Part shown: positions 26,301 to 34,495 of the stretch, one piece after another | Layout of the letters: each line of letters begins with the position of its first letter | Numbering within the stretch: position 1 is the stretch's first letter | Assembly (NCBI GenBank): GCA_937892525.1 | Contig: CALAEV010000020.1 | Coordinates: 1 to 36,075, forward strand | DNA from: an uncultured Clostridia bacterium | Lineage (GTDB): Bacteria > Bacillota > Clostridia > Oscillospirales > Acutalibacteraceae | Reading direction: 5' to 3' | Length of the DNA: 36,075 nt | Notes under the pieces: model-generated | What the model saw: only the letters and a program-made list of their open reading frames with translations | The model's database searches: none | What the model was told of the DNA's origin: nothing | Translations under genes and position numbers: made by a program

Positions 26301-27827
26301 TTCATTCCACTTAAAAAACATATCTGGAGAGTCTTTTTCTCGTTTTCTTATCGTCAAACCTTTTTCGTTATAACCAACGGAATATTCAACACCCTGAAAA
26401 GTATAAGCAGGAGAAGCTCCACCGATACCATATTCCTTAATTAAAAATTTTACATTCTCTTTAGCAGATAAACTTTGTTGGAACTGCCTATATATTCGCA
26501 GTTTGCTTTCTTCGACATTACTTCCTCTACGCATAATACCATCAATGACTTCTTGAGGAAAAAGAAAAGCAGAGGATTTTGCCTCTGCTTTCGTATCAAT
26601 CATTGATAATTGTTGACTGTTTGAAGTTAGATATATATCAGTTCGTTCATCACTATCTCTCGTGCTGAATGGGTTATGTTGTTCATCAATCCTACCCACT
26701 TCATTTGGTCTTTCTTTTTCAATTCTTCCGTTATTCCTTCTTTTTCTATCATCTGTTTCATCAACAAGTGTTCCATCTCTTTCGCTCTCTTGTTGATGTC
26801 CACTAGGTGAGCTTTCAGGGTGCATTTCAACAATAGGTCGTAATACAGAGCCTTCCGATGTTTCATTAAGTAATCCTGTCTCTCTCGACCGTAAAATCCT
26901 ATCGATTCTGTCGGTTGAGAAGGAATTTTCAAATTGGGATAATTCAGTCCGTCTGGACCCATTGTGTATGTTATCTTCATTTCTGACATTTATATCATTC
27001 CTTTCAGTAGAATTTTCTCTTTCAGGTTCATTATATATCAAGTTTTGTGTATCTGCAAATGTGCGATTTTCAATTTCGTACATTTTTTTGGACAGTTTTA
27101 CTGATTTTTCAATAACAAATATGAGTTTTTGAGAAATTTCACTTACACCGAGCGATAGTTCTCTTGTAAGTATATTTGAGTTGAAATAGGTTAGTTTATT
27201 GAATTTTTCGGTATAAAATATTGTGTCAGAATCAATTCCAAGTCTTTTCAATACAGTATAAGCAACACTGTTAGATAGGATTTCTTTATATGCAGAAACA
27301 AGTATATCTTGACCTGCTATATTGTTTTCTTTTAGTGTTGAAATAAATCCGTTTTCGTAATCAACAATAGTGTTATTGACTACATTACTAACAGTATTTA
27401 TAACTGCAGTTATGAAGTTGTTTTTATCGTGAATATGTCCAAATGCACTTTCAAGAGCATTTATGACATTTTGATTATATTCAGGTTTCATTTCCCAAAT
27501 AGGGACTACACGGGAATTCTCGGTAACAACGGTATCAGAAATATCAAAATAGTATTTCAAACGCATTTCAGGAGAGTTATTATCTAATACAGCAATACCA
27601 GTTGTTCCCCGTTTAACTTTTCGTCCAAAACGGTTGTTCCAATCAACAAAGGTCAGAACAGCAGTAGCGTTAGGGCGTTGAGCATAAACTAAAATCTGCT
27701 CATCATAACGCAATTTGTAGTTTCGACAAGCAGAAGTAAGAAACTTTTTCCACTCTTGTGGCGAGGACGAAATCTTGTTTATGGTTTCTTCATAAAGTTG
27801 TACTATATGTTCAATTTTCTGTGCCAT
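20340..27827 (-). CDS. Giant ArdC-like / MutS-I-like / N6-DNA methylase / SNF2-type helicase protein
   Basis: A 2,495-aa protein of a class common on Firmicutes conjugative elements. Domains in order: an ArdC-type N-terminus at about 1-110 (DEQILVYAQRPNATAVLTF); linker and polyvalent-protein-type domains (for example GKTYSVAEFDKIM near 665); a module like MutS domain I at about 770-860 (RIGEFYEVIGDNAPQ, then VPMCGFPAHVLDKYL); an adenine-specific methyltransferase at about 1000-1250 (NILEPSCGIGHFIG near 1026, catalytic-type NVPFG near 1087); and an SNF2-like helicase, with Walker A HAVGAGKTF near 1696, DESH near 1857 and motif VI QRSGRIIRQG near 2187. The C-terminus is coiled. It probably modifies and remodels transferred DNA to evade restriction. 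AGGAGG precedes the ATG. Confidence 0.9.
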   Translation of the reverse strand: MAQKIEHIVQLYEETINKISSSPQEWKKFLTSACRNYKLRYDEQILVYAQRPNATAVLTFVDWNNRFGRKVKRGTTGIAVLDNNSPEMRLKYYFDISDTVVTENSRVVPIWEMKPEYNQNVINALESAFGHIHDKNNFITAVINTVSNVVNNTIVDYENGFISTLKENNIAGQDILVSAYKEILSNSVAYTVLKRLGIDSDTIFYTEKFNKLTYFNSNILTRELSLGVSEISQKLIFVIEKSVKLSKKMYEIENRTFADTQNLIYNEPERENSTERNDINVRNEDNIHNGSRRTELSQFENSFSTDRIDRILRSRETGLLNETSEGSVLRPIVEMHPESSPSGHQQESERDGTLVDETDDRKRRNNGRIEKERPNEVGRIDEQHNPFSTRDSDERTDIYLTSNSQQLSMIDTKAEAKSSAFLFPQEVIDGIMRRGSNVEESKLRIYRQFQQSLSAKENVKFLIKEYGIGGASPAYTFQGVEYSVGYNEKGLTIRKREKDSPDMFFKWNEVETRISLLIRSNRYLNPKEREQYPDWLSDYEAKRLVMREQSNSKKVSSKDALSKEQSLLPTHYEYHQNDKVYIGADEYEIITVNSDIVRVFDTSFPLLQKEFTRADFDAKVKENPLNDHLKVPDEQPQPTIPLPNIKCEWSESPHFEGGKTYSVAEFDKIMKQADSDRVNGKNQALEKYGTYSAWLESNDEDFVQYLGYDKVSFTVNLPDGTSFTERQDIGDGDGGVIDFIKSISDHSSVISILENAANEHLILQYYYKVQNANPDAIILQRIGEFYEVIGDNAPQIANALELVLTSRDNGQGIRVPMCGFPAHVLDKYLEKLDDKLDKKVIISNKVNDNFKEIHLVPDTVQGTVKETENQTDDVPVLNVTETKSEVKEQKTTLPIEVPLAERVNFDLVANPIEVVGKKDRFRRNIDAIKVLKTCENEKRFATPEEQLILSKYVGWGGIPEAFDENNSSWANEFAELKGILSPNEYSLAKESTLTAFYTPPIIIQAIYKIIEKMGFTEGNILEPSCGIGHFIGMLPEAMKNSKMHGVELDSISAGIAQQLYQKTSIAAQPYEKVNLPDSFFDVVVGNVPFGDFKVADKRYDKHNFLIHDYFFAKSLDKLRPGGVMAFITSKGTLDKKSPAVRKYIAQRAELLGAVRLPNNAFMGNAGTEVVSDVLILQKRDHIIDVEPDWVHLDTDENGIVINSYFIQHPEMILGEMKMVSGRFGMEATCEPIENYSLEEQLNKAISNINGEITKYEVDNEIESTDNSIPADASVRNFSFVVLDNVVYYRKDSRMVIVDESTMGKKRIMGMVAIRDSLRCLIELQTENYPDEDIKRQQEHLNIIYDRFTKEYGLINSSANRRVFEDDSSYHLLSSLEHLDDEGKLERKADIFFKRTINPHIKVTRVDTSSEALAVSLGERACIDMGFMQSLTGKTEEKIFTDLKGVIFLNPKYNENSLTEKKYLTADEYLSGNVREKLAYVKPLAEINADFESNVEALQKVQPKDLSASEIAVSLGATWIPEDVVQTFVYELLGTPFYEQRNIRVHYSPYSADWNISNKTYDRGVKALKTYGTKRINAYRIIEETLNLKDVRIFDYVYDENGKKQAVLNTKETAIAQGKQEQIKQSFKDWIWKDPHRRERLCKIYNEKFNSIRPREYDGSHIIFHNMNSEIELRTHQKNAVAHILYGGNTLLAHAVGAGKTFEMVAAAMESKNLGLCSKSLFVVPNHLTEQWATEFLQLYPSANILVATKKDFETKNRKRFCGRIATGDYDAVIIGHSQFEKIPMSLERQKDILQQQLDEVIRGIADLKASNGENFSVKQLEKSKKSIKLKLEKLNDQTRKDDVVTFEELGVDRIFIDESHYYKNLFLYTKMRNVGGIAQTEAQKSSDLFMKCRYLDEITGGRGTVFATGTPISNSMVELYTIQRYLQYSTLQKHDLQYFDSWASTFGETITAIELTPEGTGYRAKTRFAKFHNLPELMAMFKEVADIQTADMLNLPVPKANYHNISVKPSELQVEMVASLSKRADKIRRKEVDASVDNMLKITNDGRKLALDQRLINDMLPDFEGSKINACVDNVYRIWDETKENKSTQLVFCDLSTPKNDSTFSVYNDMRAKLIERGIPEKEIVFIHEAKTENQKIELFKKVNNGDVRILMGSTQKMGAGTNVQKKLIALHDVDCPWRPSDLEQRSGRIIRQGNENPEVHIYRYVTEQTFDAYLYQLVESKQKFASQIMSSKSPVRSAEDIDETALSYAEIKMLATGNPHIKEKMDLDIQVQKLNLMKSNFLSEKYDLEDKIIKYYPSRITELKNQISGLEKDIECVKQHPKPSDNSFSGITIQGVFYKERADAGKAIVNACKTITDMTPIQLGIYRGFELLLSLNKHNSFEYIVTIKGETSHAVTLGNDDVGNIVRIDNRIESLETALPLYIQDLENTENQFEVAKVEVEKTFPQEDELKQKLARLHELNALLNLDKRENEIVTEVSDEAPISKIRDKDSMVK

Positions 27828-27857
27828 TTTATCCTCCTAATTTAATTAAATCAAAAA

Positions 27858-27891
27858 TGCCGATACCAATTAAACTTAATAGGTATCGGCA
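27858..27891 (-). terminator. Terminator-like hairpin before the giant gene
   Basis: Perfect 10-base stem TGCCGATACC / GGTATCGGCA followed on the minus strand by TTTTTG. It follows the secreted-protein gene and lies 30 bases before the ATG of the giant gene. Confidence 0.75.
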
Positions 27892-27905
27892 AATAATTTT
27901 TATCT

Positions 27906-28415
27906 TCATTCACTAACAGATGAAGTGAATGTTACTGTATCGGTGTAAACACCTGCATAATTTGGACTGGCTGTAAGAATTGAGCCGATTGAAGTATCAT
28001 AAATGATAGTTGAATCGCCTGAAGAACAAGATAGAATTACATCGCCTGATACAAAGCTATCATTGTTGTTCTTCATCTTATAGCCAAGTTTTACATCGTT
28101 ATCTTCACGAAGTGTAAGCTCGCCACTATATTCACAAGAAATGCTGAGAACTTCTTCAGGGAGAAGAAGGACTTCTGTTGCAACTACTTCCTGTGTTTTA
28201 GGAGTACCGTCCATTGGAGCAGACTTGATATATTCAGGAATTGTTACAGTATGTGTACCTTCAACAACGTCATCATCAGGGTCTTCAGTACCTTTATCGT
28301 CAAGTGGATTACCTGCGATATACCACACTTTACCGTTATCTGTCAAATGCTCATTTGTAAGTGTTGCAACTGATGCACCGATTACTGTGATTGAAAGACA
28401 CATTACAAGTGCCAT
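27906..28415 (-). CDS. Secreted hypothetical protein
   Basis: A 169-aa protein with a short hydrophobic signal-like N-terminus (MALVMCLSITVIGASVATL). The middle is acidic (GTEDPDDDVVEGTH), and the C-terminal half is beta-rich (ISCEYSGELTLRED, ending YAGVYTDTVTFTSSVS), like Ig-like exported proteins of Clostridia. It has no sorting signal and no lipobox. It sits just after the pilus operon and two small genes, so a surface role linked to the pilus is possible but unproven. The start is set by GTAGG nearby and is moderately sure. Confidence 0.6.
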   Translation of the reverse strand: MALVMCLSITVIGASVATLTNEHLTDNGKVWYIAGNPLDDKGTEDPDDDVVEGTHTVTIPEYIKSAPMDGTPKTQEVVATEVLLLPEEVLSISCEYSGELTLREDNDVKLGYKMKNNNDSFVSGDVILSCSSGDSTIIYDTSIGSILTASPNYAGVYTDTVTFTSSVSE

Positions 28416-28440
28416 ATCTATACCTACTTTCTAAAACCAT

Positions 28441-28659
28441 TTATCTACATAAAGGTTTATCCTGTTTTTCTTTCTTTGCGTGTGCTTTTTTCCAAATAGC
28501 ATCTGCTTCAACTTTTATCTGTTCAGGTGTCTTCGTTGGGAGTTCTCCACGAGCTTTTGCCTCTGCCATTTCTTTGTCTATGCTATCAGACCAGTCCTTG
28601 AAAGAACTGTGTACTGCTCTTTCAAGGGCATTTTTCGGGGGGGTAGAACGTGTAGTCAT
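28441..28659 (-). CDS. Small charged hypothetical protein
   Basis: A 72-aa, helical, highly charged protein (DSIDKEMAEAKARGELPTKT, then KKAHAKKEKQDK). AAGGTGAA lies about seven bases before the ATG. It begins six bases after the upstream small gene ends and is presumably co-transcribed with it. No family recognised. Confidence 0.5.
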   Translation of the reverse strand: MTTRSTPPKNALERAVHSSFKDWSDSIDKEMAEAKARGELPTKTPEQIKVEADAIWKKAHAKKEKQDKPLCR

Positions 28660-28665
28660 ATTTAT

Positions 28666-28839
28666 TCACCTTGTTGGAACTTTCTCTGTTTGTTTCTTTC
28701 GGTTGTCAATTATGGTATAACCTGCGGCTTTCATAGCTTTAATAGTATCTTTATCATAAATACATTTTTCTGATGTTGTGCTCATTAAGGCTTTACCGTC
28801 TCTCCATACTTCAAAAATTACTTCTTTTTCTGTGCTCAT
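28666..28839 (-). CDS. Small hypothetical protein
   Basis: A 57-aa protein starting MSTEKEVIFEVWRDGKA, with AAAGGA about ten bases upstream; an earlier ATG lacks a ribosome-binding site. The sequence suggests a small alpha/beta fold (IFEVWRDGKALMSTT, then DTIKAMKAAGYTII). It lies between the sortase terminator and the charged small gene. No family recognised. Confidence 0.5.
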   Translation of the reverse strand: MSTEKEVIFEVWRDGKALMSTTSEKCIYDKDTIKAMKAAGYTIIDNRKKQTEKVPTR

Positions 28840-28870
28840 AATATTAGTCCTTTTCATTTTAAAATATGTT

Positions 28871-28900
28871 GAGGGCTACACAGAAATCTGTGAAGCCCTC
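28871..28900 (-). terminator. Terminator-like hairpin after the sortase gene
   Basis: Minus-strand stem GAGGGCTTCACAGA pairing with TCTGTGTAGCCCTC (one mismatch), followed by a weak T-rich stretch (ATATTTT). It lies 16 bases after the sortase stop and about 31 bases before the next gene start. Confidence 0.6.
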
Positions 28901-28915
28901 TAAGGTGATAGTTAC

Positions 28916-29788
28916 TTATGCGTTTTTGTTAATCAGTTTAGTTCTAATCCGACTTGATACCGTGCATACTGAAATAAAACCTATCGAAATTATACCGCCG
29001 TAAAAAAATCCCGTGTAATATTGCTTTCCCCAAGTTGAGGATAATGTTGTAAAGTTGTAATTATCAGCGTTCGATAGGTGCTGAATGTCAGCGGAGGATA
29101 TGCGGTCTGCCTGCACCAACAGTCTGTGTGTATTCACACCAAAGGGGGTGCAGGTAATGAGGGTGCATCTGTCCATATCCTTTTTCAAGGTTATACGAGA
29201 TGTGTCCTCAGGTAAAACCGTGTAAATTTCTGTTACTTTGTATATTAGCTTTTCGTTCAATATATGCAAATAAAACACATCGCCTACTGCTAATTGGTCA
29301 AGGTCGGAAAACAACCGTTTCCCGACCATACCCGAATGTCCTGTCAGTACCGTATGAGTTCCTGCACCACCGACGGGGAGTGACGAGCCTATCAAGTGTC
29401 CTACACCGTTATTAAGGCTGTCTGCTCCTGTACCGTGAAATATCGGCAGATACACATCTATTTTGGGTATTTCAATGTAGCCCATTATTCCGTCATCATT
29501 GATATTTAGTAAGTCGTTGTAGTCGACCCGTGCTTCCTTTATCGACTTGTTTTCAAAACGAATGGCGTTTAACGAAGCGTTATATTCCATTGCGGCTTTC
29601 AAAAGCTCATCAATAATACTGTTATCTATACAGTCAACAGTTTCGTAGTATTCTGCACAAATTTCGGAGCCGTTTTTTTCTGTAAGATAATTGCTGATGA
29701 AGGGATATAATAGAAGTGCCAAAGATAAAAGCAAAACGAAAACAGCTATTGAAAAATACAAAGTACGCTTTTTCTTTGAATTTAACAT
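28916..29788 (-). CDS. srtC: Class C (pilus-assembly) sortase
   Basis: A 290-aa transpeptidase that joins pilin subunits. It has an N-terminal membrane segment (FSIAVFVLLLSLALLLYPFI) and the conserved His in TVLTGHSGM (H151). The active-site Cys is in RCTLITCTPFG (C213), with an Arg soon after (NTHRLLV). A second C-terminal hydrophobic segment (GGIISIGFISVCTV) is typical of class C. A GRAD-like signature DINDDGIMGYIEIPKIDVYL precedes the core. I used the ATG at 29788; a TTG five codons earlier overlaps the only ribosome-binding-like sequence. It directly follows the backbone pilin gene. Confidence 0.9.
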   Translation of the reverse strand: MLNSKKKRTLYFSIAVFVLLLSLALLLYPFISNYLTEKNGSEICAEYYETVDCIDNSIIDELLKAAMEYNASLNAIRFENKSIKEARVDYNDLLNINDDGIMGYIEIPKIDVYLPIFHGTGADSLNNGVGHLIGSSLPVGGAGTHTVLTGHSGMVGKRLFSDLDQLAVGDVFYLHILNEKLIYKVTEIYTVLPEDTSRITLKKDMDRCTLITCTPFGVNTHRLLVQADRISSADIQHLSNADNYNFTTLSSTWGKQYYTGFFYGGIISIGFISVCTVSSRIRTKLINKNA

Positions 29789-29812
29789 TATGGGATTTTT
29801 CAACCTATCGAA

Positions 29813-31720
29813 TTATTCTTCGCCCTTTTTACGCTTTTTGTTGATGAAGAGAATAACTGTTATTGAAACTGTAAGCAATGCCCCGGCAAGCATAGTGAGA
29901 GCAAATACGCCCTCAGCACCAGTGAAAGGAATATCAAAACCCTTATGGTTGATTACTTTGAAAGGTACTAAAGCATTAAGAGAACCGTTATCAGCACTCA
30001 TAGTAACGGGTTTACCGTCAATAGAAGCTGTTGCAACAATTTTATTGCTTCCGCAAACAGAACAGATAACGCCGTTCTGTTCAGCCTTAATAACAAGATT
30101 GATAGCTTTCTTTAAAAGGGTATAACCGTTGTCAGTCTTAATTTCTGTAATTGTATACTCATCATCTTCAAGACCTTTAACAATGATTTTGCCGTTTTCG
30201 CCGTTTGAAAGTACAGGAGTAAATGCAGTAGCTTCGTTTTCTGCGTTCTTATGACCTGTTACGTAATATACACCTTCACCTTCATTAAGCTGAGCTGTAA
30301 CCCAATAATTATCTGTGTCATTGTGAATTAAGAATTTAACATTTGCAAAGTTGCCGTTATTATCGGAAAATTCTTTTGTGAGGTCAATGCCGTATGTGAA
30401 GAAATGACAATCGTCAGTAAGGGTATCGCTATAATCCATACTTGTACGTCTCCAAGTAAGATTTACTTTGTTGTCATTTCCGTTATCGCCGTATTCAACG
30501 TCTGCACTTGAGTTAACTGTGCAGGCGTATGTTACTCTTGCGGTGCAGTCCGAATAGCCTGCATAAAGGCTTGAACTGTCGTATACTTCGTCGGAGAAGT
30601 TAATTTTCTTAAGACCGTTTTCTGTCATTTTAACAGTCATTGTTGTTGCATTGTCAGCACCAATACCATAGGTTACTGTGAAATTACCGTCATTTTCAAC
30701 CCAAGTTGTAATAAGGTCTGTGCACTCAGCATCTTTAAACCATTCGATTTTAACATCTTTCTTGTTATACTCAATACCTTTATTCAAAGTATCAAAGAAA
30801 GTATATTCAGTTAATGCGGTTGCAGCAGATGTAATAGACGGGAGCTTTGAAATAACCTGATATTCAAGAACATCACCGTTAGAAGCTGTCGCTGTGTGAG
30901 CATAACCGTCAGTTATGTCATTGGCTACGCCATTGTTTTTGCCTGTGTCATTTTTACTCTCACGAACAGTTTTTTCAAGAATAGGTGTATCTGTTTCGTT
31001 TTTAGGATAAACTGTAACATTGTAGTTCCAATCAAGACCGTCAATTGTTGTCATAGGCAGGCTTACAAGGAAAGGAGCTGTTGTACTGTATACATTTTCG
31101 GGTACCGCAGTTTCAACTACAAGATACAAGCCGAGTTCAAGACCTGATACAGAAGAATAGCCGTTAGCGTTTGTCTGTTGCATTGCGTAGCCATCATAAT
31201 TTGCTACGAATTTTTCAAGTTCATTTTTAAGTGCTGACGAGTTTTCACCGAGTTTTGTATTGAGAGCCTTGTTTAAAATATCGCTTTTAAAAGAATAACT
31301 GTTGCTGTCCGATGTGTAAGCATCTGCAACCGTTAAGCCGATGTTAGCTAAGAAAGTATTGGTTTTATCATTCTTTTGGAATGAATAGAGAACCATATTT
31401 TTATTTCCGTCGGTTTCATTCTCTGAATAAGTTGTAATATCGGCAACTTTAATGTAAGTAAATTCTACACCTTGAATTGCATAATTGGAAAGAGTGTTTT
31501 CAACAGTGGTGTTTTTCTTACCGTCTGAAACATAACTGTCCCATTCGAGAATTCCGTCCTCATTTGCTGATGTGAAATCGTACTTATACAGGTCAAGACT
31601 TGCCTTTTTTGTGGTATCAATAATTGCGGTAGTTGAATTTGCCGCAAAAACTGATGTAAATGTGCCCAACATCATAATGAGTGTAAGGCACAAGGTCAAT
31701 ACTTTTTTAAATTTATTCAT
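29813..31720 (-). CDS. Backbone (major) pilin of a sortase-assembled pilus
   Basis: This 635-aa product starts at an internal ATG (MNKFKKVLTLCLTLIMM) with its own GAGG site and signal peptide ending TSVFAA. The pilin motif NVTVYPKN carries K240, the lysine normally used by the sortase to join subunits. A fimbrial isopeptide (D2-like) domain follows, with an E-box-like segment EYTITEIKTDNGY. The sorting signal is IPFTG (residues 597-601), then a hydrophobic helix and a KKRKKGEE tail. As read there is no stop between the tip pilin and this gene, so it can also be made as the second half of a 1,518-aa fusion. Confidence 0.88.
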   Translation of the reverse strand: MNKFKKVLTLCLTLIMMLGTFTSVFAANSTTAIIDTTKKASLDLYKYDFTSANEDGILEWDSYVSDGKKNTTVENTLSNYAIQGVEFTYIKVADITTYSENETDGNKNMVLYSFQKNDKTNTFLANIGLTVADAYTSDSNSYSFKSDILNKALNTKLGENSSALKNELEKFVANYDGYAMQQTNANGYSSVSGLELGLYLVVETAVPENVYSTTAPFLVSLPMTTIDGLDWNYNVTVYPKNETDTPILEKTVRESKNDTGKNNGVANDITDGYAHTATASNGDVLEYQVISKLPSITSAATALTEYTFFDTLNKGIEYNKKDVKIEWFKDAECTDLITTWVENDGNFTVTYGIGADNATTMTVKMTENGLKKINFSDEVYDSSSLYAGYSDCTARVTYACTVNSSADVEYGDNGNDNKVNLTWRRTSMDYSDTLTDDCHFFTYGIDLTKEFSDNNGNFANVKFLIHNDTDNYWVTAQLNEGEGVYYVTGHKNAENEATAFTPVLSNGENGKIIVKGLEDDEYTITEIKTDNGYTLLKKAINLVIKAEQNGVICSVCGSNKIVATASIDGKPVTMSADNGSLNALVPFKVINHKGFDIPFTGAEGVFALTMLAGALLTVSITVILFINKKRKKGEE

Positions 31721-34369
31721 ATTTCTTCTACCTCGTTTTTTATTTTTATTGATTATATTAAATGTGATGAAAATGCCAATGAATAATAATATTGCTCCGA
31801 ATGCAATTAAAAACGGTAAACTATTACCGCCCGTTGCAGGAAGCACGAATACGGGAGCGTTGACTACCGTAAATTCAATGTCAATGTTTTCTTTTTCGGT
31901 CAGCTCTCCCTCAAAAGCGTAATCGCTTAAAAGCTGAAAGCCATCCTGTGTTTGTGTTTCAGTTACACGATACAGAATTTTTCCCGTCTGTGTGCTGATG
32001 CGAAGCCCGGTGAAACACGCTTCGCCGTTTTCATCGGTAACAAGTACTCCGTTTTCTAAGCCTGAGCTTGTGCAACCGCCAACAGTAATTTTATTATCGG
32101 CACGTGATGTTACGGATTGGTATGTAGCTCCGCCGTCAGTAGAATACTCAAGCAGAAAACATACTTCGGATAACGGTTGATTTTGAGGGTCAGTCTTGTG
32201 AATTATAATACTGCCTTGAACGGCATCGTTTTCACGTCTAACCGTGATTTTCTGTCCGTCCTCGATTATTTCAAAATCATAAAGTGCTTCATCAATAACA
32301 AATCCTTCGGGAGCTTTAAATTCCTGATATGAATATTTGCCGTATGTCAAATCCTCAAAAACAAGCTCACCGTTTTCATCGGTGTAGCCCTCTCTGACTT
32401 CGTTACCGTTTGCGTCATAAACCTTATAACCGACACCCGAAAGAGGAGTTTCATCAAGGCTGTCTACTTTGACGATAGTCAAATCGCCACGTTTGAGGGT
32501 ATTGTGAAAAGAAGCAGATGTTACCTTATTCCATTCAACATTGATATTTATTGGAGAGGGAATAACATACTGCTCGCCTGTGTCAATTTCTGTAACGGTA
32601 TAATTTGAGCCGATTAGAATGTTTTTAAATTCGGCTACACCGTTTGAGTCTGTAACGGCTGTTGTATCCACAGTGATACCACTGTCGGATTTACCTGTCA
32701 AACGGAAACCGACATTTTCAACTAACCCGTCATCGCTCGTTTTAACTATCCTCACGTTTCCTTTTTTCAAGGCATTGTTAAAGGTTAGCGTTGCTGTTTG
32801 ACCGCTATTAACTACAACTGTCTGTGATTTCGGAGCAACATATATATTTGCAACGTTGAGCTCCTCAACCGTATATGTACCGATAAGGACATTTGAGAAT
32901 GTTGCCTTACCCGAACTGTCGGTCTTTGCGGTCATATCAATTTCTGTGCCTGAATCGGAAGTACCGAACAAACGGAACGAAACGCCTTCAACAACACCGT
33001 CTTCAGAAGTTTTAATGACATCTGCATTACCACGCTTCAAATCGTTACTGAACCAATTATTCCACTGACCGTGAGTAACATACACGTAAGTTCCTTTTGG
33101 AACATTAACGGTATAAACAGTTGAATTTAAATTATGAATTTTATCAGTGGAAGGAAGCTTGGTTTCTTTCACATAGTAAGTACCTGCTGTAAGATAATCA
33201 GACGCACAATAGCCTTTAGCATCTGTCGTTACCGTGTTAACCTTTTTGGTACAAGCCTTGTCGGAATAAACGCTAAATTCATAACCTGCACCAAGTATTG
33301 CACCGCTGTCGTCACACTTTTGTATTCTAATCCAACCCTGACGATTATCAACTATCTTTGTAGATGCGTAGGTTGTCTTGTCGGCTACTACCGTAGCACT
33401 AACAACCTGCGTTGACTTATCATAGCCTGTTGGAGCAGTAGTTTCTTTAAAGTAAACCTTTGTGCCTTCTATTAAATAATCTTCATAAACTGCTTTGCCT
33501 TGTGCATTGGTTGTAAGAGTTGTTAAAAGTTTTGTGCAAGCACTATCACTATATACACCAATTTTAGCACCGCTTACCGCATTACCTGCATCATCGACTT
33601 TTTGTACACCAACACGACCAGTTGCTTCAGGTATAATCGGTGTATATGCCGCTGTAAGCGTTGCAATCTCACCGTTCTTGTTGTAATTGTTAATCAAACA
33701 AACTTCGGGTCCTCTGCTATTGCCGACCTGTGTTTGATAATAGTAGGTGTATGTACCCGTAGAACGATAGCCTGCATAAATACCCGTGTGCATATATGTG
33801 CCGTCTGCATCTTTGAAAATAAGCAATGTACCGATTGGTAAGCTCTGCAACTTTTTCAAACCTGATGTCGAGTCACAAGATACATTAAGTGATGTTTTAG
33901 TTGCCACACCACTTGATACCCATTTTTCGCAGGCGGTTGCCCACGAAGTTGTGGAACGCAGGTTGGAGGGTTTTGCAAAGTCTGACATATCCAAGCCATA
34001 CACATTTGGAAGATAGTTAAAATACACATAAGCGGCGTATGAAGCACAGCAAAGACCTTTACTTTCAAAAGTGCTTACATTTGGCTTGCCTGAGGAAGTG
34101 GTTTCTGTACCATTAGCACCGCCTGTATTGTAGCCAATATCTGAACGATAACTTGATGAAACCTCACTGCCTGCTTCATTATACTTTGTAAATCTTGTAA
34201 TGTCGTAGCCAAGATACTTAAGAGCATCAAGGAACACATTATCAGTTCGGCTGCCGTTTTCCCACGGATTTTCCACGGTTGCGGCAAACACTTGTGTAGG
34301 AACTGCTGATACAAGCATTAAAGCCGCTAATATCACTGACAGAACCTTTTTAAGTTTTGTACTGTTCAT
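31721..34369 (-). CDS. Ancillary/tip pilin with NlpC/P60-like N-terminus and six CnaB/SpaA repeats
   Basis: 883 residues before the internal pilin start. The signal peptide is residues 1-29 (VFA/A). Residues 35-250 look like an NlpC/P60-type cysteine-peptidase domain: candidate Cys107/108 in SKGLCCASYAAYVYF, GTLLIFKDADG, and His194 in YMHTGIYAG. Six CnaB/SpaA-like repeats follow (starts such as GRVGVQKVDD, NADVIKTSEDG, GNVRIVKTSDDG, GDLTIVKVDS). The sorting signal LPATGG is at 843-848, then a membrane helix and KNKKRGRR. A thioester adhesin domain is an alternative for the N-terminus. There is no stop codon before the next ATG; one more A in the run at 31736-31741 would create TAG at 31728-31730. 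AAAGGAG precedes the start. Confidence 0.82.
31736..31741 (-). other. A6 run at the pilin gene junction (possible slippage site)
   Basis: On the coding strand A5-T-A6 lies just before the pilin junction. One extra A would change the reading to KNKKTR-stop, with the stop seven bases before the backbone pilin ATG. This is the exact arrangement expected for two separate genes. Present sequence reads through in frame. Confidence 0.6.
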
Positions 34370-34451
34370 ATAAAAACAGCTCCTTTTTGATAAAAACATT
34401 TTATAAAATATTTTTTATGAATTTTTCCTACTCGTAACCGTGAGTTGCGGT

Positions 34452-34482
34452 AAAAAAAGCGAACCGCATTACGCAGTTCGCT
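34452..34482 (-). terminator. Leader terminator (attenuator candidate) upstream of the pilus operon
   Basis: Minus-strand stem AGCGAACTGC / GCGGTTCGCT followed by seven T. It is about 85 bases before the tip pilin start and directly overlaps the end of a 4-codon ORF, which suggests attenuation control. Confidence 0.75.
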
Positions 34483-34495
34483 ATAAATAAACCAT
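34481..34495 (-). promoter_or_regulatory. Leader mini-ORF MVYL with strong ribosome-binding site
   Basis: ATG GTT TAT TTA TAG, with GGGAG eight bases upstream. Its stop codon touches the first base pair of the following terminator. A ribosome stalled here could affect hairpin folding and thus pilus expression. Translation is not proven. Confidence 0.45.
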
